Shown in pieces: positions 7,229 to 15,725 of a DNA stretch of 32,481 bases (position 1 is its first letter; the number at the start of each line of letters is the position of its first letter). The notes beneath the pieces were generated by a model. The model was not told the origin of the DNA. It made no database searches and saw only the letters and a program-made list of their open reading frames with translations. A program made the position numbers and the translations under genes. The DNA comes from Smithella sp. (lineage in GTDB: Bacteria; Desulfobacterota; Syntrophia; Syntrophales; Smithellaceae): assembly GCA_012522275.1 (NCBI GenBank), contig JAAYKU010000111.1, positions 1 through 32,481 on the forward strand, written 5' to 3'.

Positions 7229-7864
7229 TCAGGGCATTACCGTTTTCATGACATTTTTTTCAATTAAATCGATCAATTCCTGCTTTGTATACTTTTTCAT
7301 GTTCCAGTGACGCAGCGGATAGACGGACAACTGATAAAGAATCATGTTGGCGGTAAAAGAAGTATCCTCAATCAAGAAAACGTTTCTTTCGACCCCTTTT
7401 TTCAGGATTTCCTCTATCCGCTCGAAAACCTGCTGTTCTCTTTCCAGAATTACTTTCAACAGTTTCTTCGGCAGAGACTTGGACTCCCGGTACATCAGCA
7501 GGATTTCATCGCCATAGTCGTAGCCGCTGTTGATCATTTCACGGATAGCGGTTCTGAGCTGCAAAACAGGGTCATCAATATTCATGATTTCATCTTTTTT
7601 AAAATTCCCGTAAACAGGATTGTGGAGCATTTCAAAAACCAGGAAAAGAATCTCCTCCTTGCTTTTAATAAAATAATAGAGATTTCGTATATCTATTCCG
7701 GTCGCCTTCGAGATTTCCCTCATCGAAGTCTGAGCGTAGCCTTTTTTGATAAAAAGTTTCGTCGCTTTTTTAAGTATGTGCAGCTGCCTTTTCTGATAAA
7801 GGGTGTTGTCTCTGCGCCCGCGGCCGCCGCTGCCGGCGGCCTTCTTTTCTCCTTGAGTCTGCAT
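7229..7864 (-). CDS. TetR family transcriptional regulator
   Basis: Ligand-responsive dimeric repressor of 211 residues, normal TetR-family length. A basic, glycine-rich N-terminal tail (about 1-20, GSGGRGRRDN) precedes the DNA-binding domain: ILKKATKLFIKKGYAQTSMREISKATGIDIRNLYYFIKSKEEIL at about 30-73, with the helix-turn-helix at about 46-66 and the family's YY-F-KEE ending. The C-terminal part is a helical ligand domain. I choose the ATG at 7864, 9 bases after GGAG; a TTG at 7879 in the same frame lacks a site. A perfect CAACGATCGTTG lies 106-117 bases upstream in the divergent region with the dehydrogenase gene, and the same palindrome or variants precede three neighbouring genes, so this protein is the obvious candidate for their repressor, probably sensing an acyl-CoA or the substrate (inference). 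Confidence 0.9.
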   Translation of the reverse strand: MQTQGEKKAAGSGGRGRRDNTLYQKRQLHILKKATKLFIKKGYAQTSMREISKATGIDIRNLYYFIKSKEEILFLVFEMLHNPVYGNFKKDEIMNIDDPVLQLRTAIREMINSGYDYGDEILLMYRESKSLPKKLLKVILEREQQVFERIEEILKKGVERNVFLIEDTSFTANMILYQLSVYPLRHWNMKKYTKQELIDLIEKNVMKTVMP

Positions 7865-7937
7865 GGCATTTTTCTCCAAACATGCTATGGTTCCGTATGG
7901 GACCGATTTTGTCTTTCAACCGTATTGAAAAAATGGC

Positions 7938-7982
7938 TTGACAAAACATCGCAGCCAAAATAATTCATCCAACGATCGTTGT
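7938..7982 (+). promoter_or_regulatory. Promoter with perfect TetR-type operator for the dehydrogenase gene
   Basis: TTGACA (7938-7943), 17-base spacer, TAATTC (7961-7966), then the perfect palindrome CAACGATCGTTG (7970-7981) covering the expected start point. CGTT begins 39 bases from the -35 start. It reads towards the 3-hydroxyacyl-CoA dehydrogenase gene with a leader of about 85 bases. Confidence 0.75.
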
Positions 7983-7992
7983 ATGGTGTCCT

Positions 7993-8022
7993 TTTATAGC
8001 AGGACTTATCATTGTTTGCTAA
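7993..8022 (-). promoter_or_regulatory. Candidate tetR promoter
   Basis: On the minus strand TTAGCA (8022-8017), 18-base spacer, TATAAA (7998-7993). The operator at 7981-7970 would then lie at about +5 to +16, so one palindrome could repress both tetR and the divergent dehydrogenase gene, the usual autoregulated TetR layout. Confidence 0.45.
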
Positions 8023-8058
8023 TCTTTTCAAAAAAACCAAAGAAAGTGAGGAGAAAAC

Positions 8059-8928
8059 ATGAAAATTGATGATGTGAAAAACGTGTGCGTAGTAGGTGCC
8101 GGCAATATGGGCCATCAGATCGCGCTCCAGTGTGCTCTTTCCGGTTATAAAACGGTCAGCACGGACGTTGTCCCGGCCGTTTTGGAAAAAGCGGAAAAAT
8201 TTGTGGACAATTATCTGCCGGGCCGCGTCCAGAAGGGAAAGATGACGGAGGATGAGGCCAAAGCCGCGCGCTCCAGAATTTCCTTCACCGGCGACCTGAA
8301 GGAGGCAGCCAAAGACGCGGACGTGGTCATCGAGGCTGTACTGGAAAGAGTTGACCTCAAGCGCAAAATTTTCGCCGATCTGGACAAGATAGCGCCCCCC
8401 GGCGCCATACTGGCAACCAACAGCTCCTTTATCGTCAGCTCACGCATCGCCGACGCGACAACACGCCCGGATCGTGTCTGCAACCTGCACTTTTTCAACC
8501 CGGCACTGGTCATGAAGCTGGTAGAAGTGGTTCAGGGCTCCCATGTGTCGGATGAAACCGCTCAGTGCATGATGGATTTCTGCCTTAAAATCGACAAAAT
8601 CCCTATTCATGTAAAAAAAGAAGTGGATGGTTTTGTCTTAAACCGTATTTTCAGCGCGATCCACAAAGAGGCTTTCTGGATGCTGGAAATGGGCGTGGCC
8701 TCCTACGAGGACATCGACAAGGCGTGCGTTTACGGCGCCGGCCACCCGATGGGGCCCTTCCGCCTGCTGGATCTCACCGGCATCGATCTGGCCTATGACA
8801 TCGGCATGAGCCACTTCTATGAGTCGGGCGACCCCGCAGACCTGCCCGTGCCGACCATTGTGAAAAAATATACTGAAGGCAAGTTCGGCCAGAAAACGGG
8901 CGAAGGCTTCTACAGCTACAAGAAATAG
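8059..8928 (+). CDS. 3-hydroxyacyl-CoA (3-hydroxybutyryl-CoA) dehydrogenase
   Basis: NAD-dependent oxidation of a 3-hydroxyacyl-CoA to the 3-oxoacyl-CoA (or the reverse), 289 residues, the size of the single-function short enzyme. Rossmann motif VVGAGNMGHQIA at 11-22; NSSFIVSS at 121-128; active-site HFFNP with H144; E156 in KLVEVV; VDGFVLNRI in the C-terminal dimer domain; usual ending EGFYSYKK. GTGAGGAG precedes the ATG. The gene is monocistronic between a TetR-operator promoter and a strong terminator. No thiolase or enoyl-CoA hydratase is adjacent, so the rest of the beta-oxidation set must be elsewhere. Together with the hydrolase and flavoprotein it suggests acyl-CoA catabolism under one regulator (inference). 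Confidence 0.93.
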   Translation: MKIDDVKNVCVVGAGNMGHQIALQCALSGYKTVSTDVVPAVLEKAEKFVDNYLPGRVQKGKMTEDEAKAARSRISFTGDLKEAAKDADVVIEAVLERVDLKRKIFADLDKIAPPGAILATNSSFIVSSRIADATTRPDRVCNLHFFNPALVMKLVEVVQGSHVSDETAQCMMDFCLKIDKIPIHVKKEVDGFVLNRIFSAIHKEAFWMLEMGVASYEDIDKACVYGAGHPMGPFRLLDLTGIDLAYDIGMSHFYESGDPADLPVPTIVKKYTEGKFGQKTGEGFYSYKK

Positions 8929-8939
8929 CCACACCAGTA

Positions 8940-8969
8940 AAAAAGGCGCCCCGCACGGGGCGCCTTTTT
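8940..8969. terminator. Rho-independent terminator, possibly bidirectional
   Basis: GGCGCCCCG (8945-8953), CA loop, CGGGGCGCC (8956-8964), flanked by A5 upstream and T5 downstream. It ends the dehydrogenase gene and may also serve the convergent lpd-like gene, whose stop is at 8988. Confidence 0.92.
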
Positions 8970-8987
8970 GGTTTAGCCGCTTTTTTC

Positions 8988-10346
8988 TCACCACTGAAGA
9001 TCAACAAAAATTTCGCTGAGCGTCGGATGGGCAATCACCCACGACTTCAATTGTTTTCTCGTAAGTCGGCAGCTCACCGCCAGACCGAGAGGAGCGATCA
9101 GATCGGCGGCATTGTCGCCTGCGATCACCGCTCCGATTATTTCATTGTGATGAAACAAAGCCTTCACAAACCCCTGCCCCATCAATTCCGTACGCGCTAT
9201 GATATTGGCGCTGTAACTTGATTTCATAACTTCCACGCTCAGGCCTTCGTCGGCGGCACGCCTCTGAGTGTAGCCAACACGCGCAATCTGGGGATGGCTA
9301 TAAACAACGGAGGGAATAACGTTTTCATCATATTTATAATCACTACCGCCAAACATGCTTTGTGCGGCGACTTTCGCCTGCACGGCGGCGCGATGAGCCA
9401 GCATCATGCCTCCGGTGACATCTCCTGCGGCATAGATATCATTGGCGCTGGTCATCATGCGCGCGTCTGTTTTTATTCCTTTGAGATCATAATCGATCCC
9501 GGCTGCCTCAAGTTCCTTTTGGTGCAAAAGAGGCCTGCGGCCCGTACAAAGAAGGGCGCAGTCTGCTCGCAGTTGCGCAGTTTCAGCGTCTTTCCGGATT
9601 TGCATGACGATTCCTTCCGGAGCCTCATCAAGTGAAACCAGCGTCGTCGAGACATGCAGCGCAACGCCCAGACGGGAAAGCTCCTGGTGGAGAAAAGCCG
9701 CCGCCTCTTCATCCTCCTGCGGCAAAATTCTCTCCATCAGCTCGACCAGCGTGACTTTGACACCGAGTTCGGCGAAGAAAACAGCGTATTCCACGCCGAT
9801 AAAGCTCGCACCGACAATGATTATACTCGAAGGCAGACAGTTCATATTGAGAATGCCGTCCGAGGACAAAATCCGTTTGGAAAGACAAATACCATCCGGT
9901 ATGAGCGGCTCAGAGCCCCAGGCAATGAGAATGTGGTCCGCCTTCAGGCGCCGGCTTCGTCCCGTCGCGTCCGTCAAGCGGACTTCACAGGGCGAAATAA
10001 TTTCCCCGGCGCCCTCCCTGATTTCGACACCGGCATTTGCAAGCAACCTGCGCGCGCCCAGAGCCGCAACTTTCACCATCTGATCCTGATGTTTCTTCAT
10101 TGCGGCAAAATCCACCGTTGCACTGTCCGTGTCTATCCCGACACGCCGTAGTTTTTTGAGTCCCGCGTAAAAATGGCTGCACGCAAGCAGGGCTTTAGTC
10201 GGAATGCACCCCCGGTGCGTACATGTGCCGCCCCAGCCGTCTTTTTCCATGATCAAAACTTTTTTTCCGGCTCCGGCCGCTGTTTGTGCCGCGGCCAGAC
10301 CCGCCGGCCCGCCGCCGACGACAACCAGATCATATCGGTCAGACAT
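8988..10346 (-). CDS. lpdA: Dihydrolipoamide dehydrogenase-type flavoprotein disulfide reductase
   Basis: FAD/NAD-dependent class I pyridine nucleotide-disulfide oxidoreductase, 452 residues. FAD motif VVVGGGPAGLAAA at 8-20; redox disulfide GGTCTHRGCIP with C42 and C47; NAD motif IIIVGASFIGVEYA near 175-188; AAGDVTGG near 305; C-terminal HPTLSE with H440 and E445, the acid-base dyad of lipoamide dehydrogenase. GGGGGAG precedes the ATG. No 2-oxoacid dehydrogenase E1/E2 or glycine-cleavage gene is adjacent, so its partner complex is unknown; it could serve a complex encoded elsewhere or act on another disulfide. It converges on the dehydrogenase gene and diverges from xseA. No TetR-type palindrome was seen upstream. 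Confidence 0.88.
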   Translation of the reverse strand: MSDRYDLVVVGGGPAGLAAAQTAAGAGKKVLIMEKDGWGGTCTHRGCIPTKALLACSHFYAGLKKLRRVGIDTDSATVDFAAMKKHQDQMVKVAALGARRLLANAGVEIREGAGEIISPCEVRLTDATGRSRRLKADHILIAWGSEPLIPDGICLSKRILSSDGILNMNCLPSSIIIVGASFIGVEYAVFFAELGVKVTLVELMERILPQEDEEAAAFLHQELSRLGVALHVSTTLVSLDEAPEGIVMQIRKDAETAQLRADCALLCTGRRPLLHQKELEAAGIDYDLKGIKTDARMMTSANDIYAAGDVTGGMMLAHRAAVQAKVAAQSMFGGSDYKYDENVIPSVVYSHPQIARVGYTQRRAADEGLSVEVMKSSYSANIIARTELMGQGFVKALFHHNEIIGAVIAGDNAADLIAPLGLAVSCRLTRKQLKSWVIAHPTLSEIFVDLQW

Positions 10347-10579
10347 ACAGAAACTCCCCCTGTGCGGTTTTTAATTTTTTACCTGACTTGCACGATACAC
10401 ATCCTCTTGTCAAGAACACCCTCGATTTACATGGAAAGCAAAAAACAAAGCACATCACCGGGAAACGCCCCGTACAGCAGCCGGATAAACGGGCCGCGAC
10501 GGCGTCTTGAACATCTTAGCCTTATTGCGGGCCAATTGAATCTTGTCTTAGATACCGATATCTGATAGTTTCGCCCGGG

Positions 10580-11911
10580 ATGAAAGAAATTCTTACCGTT
10601 TCACAACTCAATGATAATATTAAAACCTTCCTGGAGGAAGCCTTCGGCCGACTTTATGTGGAAGGCGAAGTTTCCAATTTACGTCGTCCTCAATCGGGGC
10701 ACACTTATTTCACTCTAAAAGATGACAAAAGCCAGATCCGGGCCGTCTTTTTTCGCCCCTTCGGCATCCGGACGGCAAGGTTTGAAGTGGAAGACGGGAT
10801 GAAGCTCCTGTGCCGGGCCCGCCTGAGCGCTTACACGCCTCGCGGTGAGTATCAGCTCATTGTGGAATCGGTAGAGCCGCAGGGGGTCGGGGCTCTGCAA
10901 AAAGCGTTTGAGCAGCTCAAGGCAAGGCTTGCCGCCGAAGGGCTGTTCGACCCCGCCCGTAAAAAAACACTGCCCTTTCTTCCGGGTCGTATCGGCGTCG
11001 TTACATCGCCCACCGGAGCGGTCATCAGGGATATTTTAAACATCACCCGGCGGCGGTTCCCATCTGTGGATATTCTGGTCGCGCCGGCTCGTGTACAGGG
11101 TGAATCAGCGGCACGGGAAATCATTGCGGCTTTGCGAAATCTTCAACGGCACGGCCTGACGGATATTATCATCATTGCTCGCGGCGGCGGTTCCTTGGAG
11201 GATCTCGCCCCCTTTAATGATGAAGATCTGGCCAGAGAAATAGTCCGTTCCACCGTCCCTGTTGTCTCTGCCGTCGGCCATGAAACAGATTTCACCATCT
11301 GCGATTTTGTCGCTGATCTGCGTGCGCCGACGCCTTCCGCGGCCGCGGAGCTCGTCGTCCCCCGCAGAAGCGATCTGCTCGAAGCGCTCCACAGCCTGCG
11401 ACAGCGTCTTATCGCGGGCCAGCAGCGTATGCTCGATGACCGCAAGGGCGCACTCGATACGCTGGAGTCCCGCTTTAAGGACCCCCGCCGCTTTCTGTCT
11501 GATTACGCAATCGCGCTCGACGACCTGCGCGAAAGAATCCGCAATGCTTTCGCGCTTCAGGCACAGACACTCGGTCATAAGCTGCGCCAGCTGGAGCTGG
11601 AGCTCGAAAACCTCAACCCGGGGCGGCAAATAAGGGAAAAAAGATTTTTTCTCGACGCGGCGCAAAAGGATCTTAAAGACGGCTGGAAACACTACCACAA
11701 AAGCCGCACGCAGAAGCTCACGAGCCAGGCCGCACTGCTTGCCTCTTTAAACCCCCTGGCGGTTCTGCAAAGAGGTTACAGCATCACCCGCCGAGTGTCC
11801 GGCGGTGAAATCGTCCGCGACGCTTGTTGCTTGACTTTGGGAGAAAGAGTCCGTATTCAACTGGCGCAGGGAAGCGTCCGGGCAAGCGTGGATAAAATAC
11901 TCGAGGAATAA
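10580..11911 (+). CDS. xseA: Exodeoxyribonuclease VII large subunit
   Basis: Large subunit of the single-strand-specific exonuclease VII, 443 residues, near the usual length. The N-terminus MKEILTVSQLNDNIKTFLEE and the OB-fold GEVSNLRRPQSGHTYFTLKD are diagnostic; the catalytic domain contains IGVVTSPTGAVIRDILNITRRRFP, IIIARGGGSLEDLAPFNDE and SAVGHETDFTICDFVADLRAPTPSAAAE; a coiled-coil region and the typical NPLAVLQRGYSI ending follow. The ribosome-binding site is weak (the ATG follows CGGG). It opens a tight operon: xseB starts 6 bases after its stop, then ispA, dxs, tlyA and ispH follow. No strong promoter was seen in the 233-base gap upstream. Confidence 0.96.
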   Translation: MKEILTVSQLNDNIKTFLEEAFGRLYVEGEVSNLRRPQSGHTYFTLKDDKSQIRAVFFRPFGIRTARFEVEDGMKLLCRARLSAYTPRGEYQLIVESVEPQGVGALQKAFEQLKARLAAEGLFDPARKKTLPFLPGRIGVVTSPTGAVIRDILNITRRRFPSVDILVAPARVQGESAAREIIAALRNLQRHGLTDIIIIARGGGSLEDLAPFNDEDLAREIVRSTVPVVSAVGHETDFTICDFVADLRAPTPSAAAELVVPRRSDLLEALHSLRQRLIAGQQRMLDDRKGALDTLESRFKDPRRFLSDYAIALDDLRERIRNAFALQAQTLGHKLRQLELELENLNPGRQIREKRFFLDAAQKDLKDGWKHYHKSRTQKLTSQAALLASLNPLAVLQRGYSITRRVSGGEIVRDACCLTLGERVRIQLAQGSVRASVDKILEE

Positions 11912-11917
11912 TCAGCC

Positions 11918-12154
11918 ATGGCAAAAGAAAATTTTGAGGAAGCTCTGGAAAAGCTTGAAAAGATTGTAAGGGAAATGGAAGCGGGTGAAATGCCTCTCGA
12001 CGCGGCGTTGAAAGCGTTCGAAGAGGGCATCCGTCTGATCCGTTTCTGCTCGGGCAAGCTCGACGCAGCCGGGCGCCGTGTGGAGATACTTCTGGAAAAA
12101 GAAAATTCTCTGCAGACAAAAGCATTCCAGGATGAAGATACAGATGAACAATGA
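11918..12154 (+). CDS. xseB: Exodeoxyribonuclease VII small subunit
   Basis: Small helical subunit that binds XseA in exonuclease VII, 78 residues. FEEALEKLEKIVREMEAGEMPLDAALKAFEEGI is the family hairpin, followed by the short CSGKLDAAGRRVEILLE stretch. GAGGAA lies upstream of the ATG, and the gene overlaps the start of ispA. Length and position directly after xseA leave little doubt. Confidence 0.96.
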   Translation: MAKENFEEALEKLEKIVREMEAGEMPLDAALKAFEEGIRLIRFCSGKLDAAGRRVEILLEKENSLQTKAFQDEDTDEQ

Positions 12155-13043
12155 TGATTTTCTTGAAGCGTATCTAAAGGACCGGTGCGACATTGTGGAA
12201 GATGCTCTCCAGCGCTACCTGCCTGATGAAGACAGCATGCCGCAGGAGCTGCACACCGCCGTCCATTACAGTGTTTTTTCCGGCGGCAAAAGAATCAGGC
12301 CGATTCTCTGCCTCGCGGCGCTCGAGGCCTGCGGAGGTGACATCGCGACCGGCATGCCGACAGCCTGCGCTTTGGAGTTGATTCACACGTATTCATTGAT
12401 TCACGACGATCTGCCTGCAATGGACAATGACGACTTCCGCCGGGGTAAACCCACCTGCCACAAAGTCTTCGGAGAAGCGATAGCGATTCTCGCCGGCGAC
12501 GCTCTTTTGACGGAAGCCTTCGTCCTTTTGTCGCAGGCCCAAAAAGTCCGTTTCCCGGCAGAGCGGCGTCTGGCGGTGATTCAGGAAATCGCGCACGCCG
12601 CAGGCATGGCGGGCATGGTCGGAGGCCAGGCTCTGGATATGCTGGCCGAAACGGTTGAACCGGACTTTACAGGCCTGGAACAGATCCACCGGCGTAAGAC
12701 AGGTGCGCTCATCGAGGCGGCCGTCAAAACCGGTGCGATTCTCGCCGGCGCAGGTGAAGAAAAAATCCAGGCCGTCTGCAGATATGGAACCCACGTCGGA
12801 CTTGCGTTTCAAATCGCCGACGACATCCTCAATGTGGAAGGCGACAGCGCTCTCATGGGCAAAAACACGGGCAGCGATGCCACCCGGGGCAAAGTCACCT
12901 ATCCCGCGCTTTTGGGGCTCGAACAGGCGAAAGCCAGGCTGGCAGAAGCGGTGGAGGCGGCCATTGAAGCCATCGCGGCGTTCGATTCGCGCGCTTTGCC
13001 CCTGAGGGTGATCGCCCGTTTCATTATGGAACGAAAATCATGA
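12144..13043 (+). CDS. ispA: Farnesyl/geranyl diphosphate synthase (short-chain polyprenyl synthase)
   Basis: Condenses isopentenyl diphosphate with allylic diphosphates to make geranyl, farnesyl or possibly geranylgeranyl diphosphate. About 299 residues from the chosen start. First aspartate-rich motif DDLPAMD at 88-94 followed by DFRRGKPTCHKVFGE; GALIEAAVKTGAI; second aspartate-rich motif FQIADDILN at about 223-230 followed by a GDSALMGKNTGSD segment. The start at 12144 (MNNDDFLEAYLKDR) resembles family starts and has AGGA 11 bases upstream; an ATG at 12132 is an equal-frame alternative, and the open frame continues further upstream inside xseB without support. It overlaps xseB by 11 bases and sits 17 bases before dxs, so precursor supply and chain elongation are co-transcribed. 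Exact product length cannot be read with certainty. Confidence 0.93.
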   Translation: MNNDDFLEAYLKDRCDIVEDALQRYLPDEDSMPQELHTAVHYSVFSGGKRIRPILCLAALEACGGDIATGMPTACALELIHTYSLIHDDLPAMDNDDFRRGKPTCHKVFGEAIAILAGDALLTEAFVLLSQAQKVRFPAERRLAVIQEIAHAAGMAGMVGGQALDMLAETVEPDFTGLEQIHRRKTGALIEAAVKTGAILAGAGEEKIQAVCRYGTHVGLAFQIADDILNVEGDSALMGKNTGSDATRGKVTYPALLGLEQAKARLAEAVEAAIEAIAAFDSRALPLRVIARFIMERKS

Positions 13044-13060
13044 AGGGCGGCGTAAAGTAA

Positions 13061-14992
13061 ATGAAGCATCCCGAAAACGTCGATTACACCGTATTGCAGA
13101 ATATAGACCTCCCTCGAGACCTGCGCGCTCTGAATCTGGCCGAGCTCAACACGCTGGCCGGCGAGATAAGAAATCTCATCGTCAATACGGTCGCCGCCAC
13201 GGGCGGCCACTTGGCATCCTCACTGGGCGCGGTCGAGCTGACGCTGGCGCTGCATTATGTCTTCAACGCTCCGGAGGATAAGCTCATCTGGGATGTCGGC
13301 CATCAGTGTTACACGCACAAGATTGTCACGGGACGTAAGGACAAGTTTTCCACTTTACGTAAACAGGGTGGCTTAAGCGGATTTCCCAAAAGAGAAGAGA
13401 GTGTCTATGACACCTTCAATGTCGGCCACAGCGGCACATCGATTGCGGCGGCGGCGGCTTTTGCCGAAGCCCACTGCCTCAGAGGCGACAAATTCCGGAC
13501 GATAGCGGTTATCGGCGACGGGTCCATGACCACCGGCATGGCCTTTGAGGCTCTCAACTGGGCCGGCGACCGTAAAAAGCGCGTCATCATCGTTCTAAAC
13601 GACAATGAGATGTCCATCTCACCCAACGTCGGGGCCCTTTCTTCTTATTTAAATAGAATCATGACCGGCGAACGTGTCACCAGGCTCAGGGGCGAGCTCA
13701 AAAATTTTCTGAAAAAAATCCCGAATATCGGTGAGCAGGTAATCAGGTTTTCGCGTCAGGTCGAGGAATCCGTGAAGACATTCGTCGTTCCCGGGGCCCT
13801 TTTTGAGGAACTGGGCTTCACCTATGTCGGTCCCCTCGAAGGCCATCGCCTCGACCATCTGATCAAAAATTTTGAAAACGTCAAAAACCTGGAAGGCCCT
13901 GTGCTGGTCCACGTGATCACGCAAAAAGGCCGCGGGTATAAATTTGCCGAAGAAAACTCGCCCACCTATCACGGTATCGCGCCTTTTGACGTCGAAACCG
14001 GAATGACGATTGCTTCGCCGGGGGCCGCCCCTTCCTACACAGAGGTTTTCGGCAGGACCCTCGTTGGGCTGGCCGCCGCCGATGAGCGCATCGTTGCCAT
14101 AACCGCCGCCATGTGCGAAGGGACTGGACTGGAAAAATTCCGGCAGGCTTTCCCCGCCCGCTTATACGATGTCGGCATCGCCGAGCAGCTGGCGGTCACT
14201 TTCGCCGCCGGCATGGCGGTGGAGGGATTTCTGCCCGTAGTCGCGGTTTACTCCACTTTTTTACAAAGAGCCTACGATCAGATTCTGCACGATGTATGTC
14301 TGCAGAAACTGCCTGTCGTCTTTGCCGTGGACCGCGCCGGCATCGTCGGAGAGGACGGGGCTACCCATCAGGGTCTTTTCGACCTTGCATATCTGCGCAA
14401 TATCCCGGGCATGATCGTGATGGCGCCGAAAGACGAAAACGAACTTCAGCATATGCTCAAAACCGCCGTCGGCTGCGGCCGCCCTGTTGCCGTACGCTAC
14501 CCGCGCGGTAAAGGCCTGGGCGTGGCGCTCGATGAGGAAATTACCGCCCTGCCCGTCGGCCGTGGCGAGCTGCTTTGCGAAGGTTCGGATCTGGCAATAA
14601 TTGCCGTCGGCTCCACCGTCGGCCCCTCACTGACCGTTGCCGAAAAACTCAGGGCGGCAGGCTTCACGGCCAGGGTCATCAATGCGCGCTTCATCAAGCC
14701 TCTTGACGCCGAAATGATTTGTGCAGCAGCGGCAGACACCGGTAAAATTCTGACAGTCGAGGAAAATGTTCTCGACGGTGGTTTCGGCAGCGCCGTTTTG
14801 GAGCTTCTGGCACAAAAAGGCATCGCTGGCGTGACCGTGAGGCGCCTGGGCATACAAGACGAGTTTGTGGAGCAGGGGACACAGGCCGGGCTGCGCCGCG
14901 CGCACGGAATCGATGCAGAGGGCATCATCGGCGCGGCAAAGGAAATGCTTGCCGGAAGCGCGCGGACAGAAAGAAATGAGCAGACAGGCTAA
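13061..14992 (+). CDS. dxs: 1-deoxy-D-xylulose-5-phosphate synthase
   Basis: First enzyme of the methylerythritol phosphate route: thiamine-diphosphate-dependent condensation of pyruvate and glyceraldehyde 3-phosphate. 643 residues, normal length. H50 in [23 protein letters not shown] near 77-88, GHSGTS near 122-127, the ThDP motif [15 protein letters not shown] from 152 ending in [10 protein letters not shown], then the pyrimidine domain with [15 protein letters not shown] and [11 protein letters not shown], and the C-terminal transketolase domain [12 protein letters not shown]. The ribosome-binding site is weak (GGGCGG). Its 3' end overlaps tlyA by 17 bases. Together with ispA and ispH in the same operon it covers the entry and exit of the pathway. 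Confidence 0.97.
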   Translation: MKHPENVDYTVLQNIDLPRDLRALNLAELNTLAGEIRNLIVNTVAATGGHLASSLGAVELTLALHYVFNAPEDKLIWDVGHQCYTHKIVTGRKDKFSTLRKQGGLSGFPKREESVYDTFNVGHSGTSIAAAAAFAEAHCLRGDKFRTIAVIGDGSMTTGMAFEALNWAGDRKKRVIIVLNDNEMSISPNVGALSSYLNRIMTGERVTRLRGELKNFLKKIPNIGEQVIRFSRQVEESVKTFVVPGALFEELGFTYVGPLEGHRLDHLIKNFENVKNLEGPVLVHVITQKGRGYKFAEENSPTYHGIAPFDVETGMTIASPGAAPSYTEVFGRTLVGLAAADERIVAITAAMCEGTGLEKFRQAFPARLYDVGIAEQLAVTFAAGMAVEGFLPVVAVYSTFLQRAYDQILHDVCLQKLPVVFAVDRAGIVGEDGATHQGLFDLAYLRNIPGMIVMAPKDENELQHMLKTAVGCGRPVAVRYPRGKGLGVALDEEITALPVGRGELLCEGSDLAIIAVGSTVGPSLTVAEKLRAAGFTARVINARFIKPLDAEMICAAAADTGKILTVEENVLDGGFGSAVLELLAQKGIAGVTVRRLGIQDEFVEQGTQAGLRRAHGIDAEGIIGAAKEMLAGSARTERNEQTG

Positions 14993-15725
14993 AAAAAACC
15001 GCCTGGACAGGCTCTTGGTGGAGCGCGGCCTCGCTGCCGACCTCGAAAAGGCGCGCGCCCTGATTCTTGCCGGATCCGTCAGAACAGGTACACGTATCAT
15101 GGATAAAGCGGGCGAGTCGGTTGCGGCGGACGCTGAGCTTTCCGTGAAAGAAGAGGCGCACCCCTATGTCAGCCGCGGCGGTCTGAAACTCAAAGGAGCA
15201 CTGGATCATTTCGGCCTGGATGTGCAGGGAATGGCCGTTCTGGATGCGGGCGCCTCAACCGGCGGCTTTACCGACTGCCTTTTGCAGGCGGGGGCACGTA
15301 AAGTATTCGCGGCCGACGTCGGCTACGGCCAGCTCGCGTGGAAGCTTCGTGAAGACCCGCGTGTCGTCGTTATAGAACGTACCAACATCCGTCACTATGA
15401 CGGAAGGCATCTGGATGTAAAACCGGAGCTGGCCGTCATCGACGTATCCTTTATTTCGTTAAAAACCGTCATTCCGGCTGTGCTTTCCCTTCTTGCCGAT
15501 CACGCGCGGATCCTGGCGCTGATCAAGCCGCAATTCGAAGCGCGCAGAGAAGAAATCGGGAAAAACGGTGTGGTTGCAGACGAGGCGGTGCATAAGCGCG
15601 TCGTGGAAGAAATCCGCCTGTTTTGCGAATCACAAAACATGGAGGTGACCGGCACATGTGTTTCGTGTCTGACCGGACCGGCCGGCAACAGAGAATTTTT
15701 TATTCTGGCTGAAAAGAAGCTTTAG
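14976..15725 (+). CDS. tlyA: TlyA family rRNA (cytidine-2'-O)-methyltransferase
   Basis: SAM-dependent 2'-O-methyltransferase with an N-terminal S4 RNA-binding domain ([27 protein letters not shown], about 7-33) and an FtsJ-like Rossmann domain ([19 protein letters not shown] near 88-106, VIDVSFISL near 152-160, LIKPQFEA near 183-190). In characterised members the targets are cytidines of 16S and/or 23S rRNA; some members are reported as haemolysins. 249 residues from the ATG at 14976, the start that matches the family and overlaps dxs by 17 bases; the longer open frame upstream lies inside dxs. The next gene starts one base after its stop. The same dxs-tlyA order is known from Bacillus (dxs-yqxC). 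Confidence 0.94.
   Translation: MSRQAKKNRLDRLLVERGLAADLEKARALILAGSVRTGTRIMDKAGESVAADAELSVKEEAHPYVSRGGLKLKGALDHFGLDVQGMAVLDAGASTGGFTDCLLQAGARKVFAADVGYGQLAWKLREDPRVVVIERTNIRHYDGRHLDVKPELAVIDVSFISLKTVIPAVLSLLADHARILALIKPQFEARREEIGKNGVVADEAVHKRVVEEIRLFCESQNMEVTGTCVSCLTGPAGNREFFILAEKKL

Noticed and set aside
14865-14975. Longer N-terminus for TlyA from an upstream ATG
   Set aside because: The extra 37 residues lie within dxs, have no family similarity, and the S4 domain begins right after the ATG at 14976.
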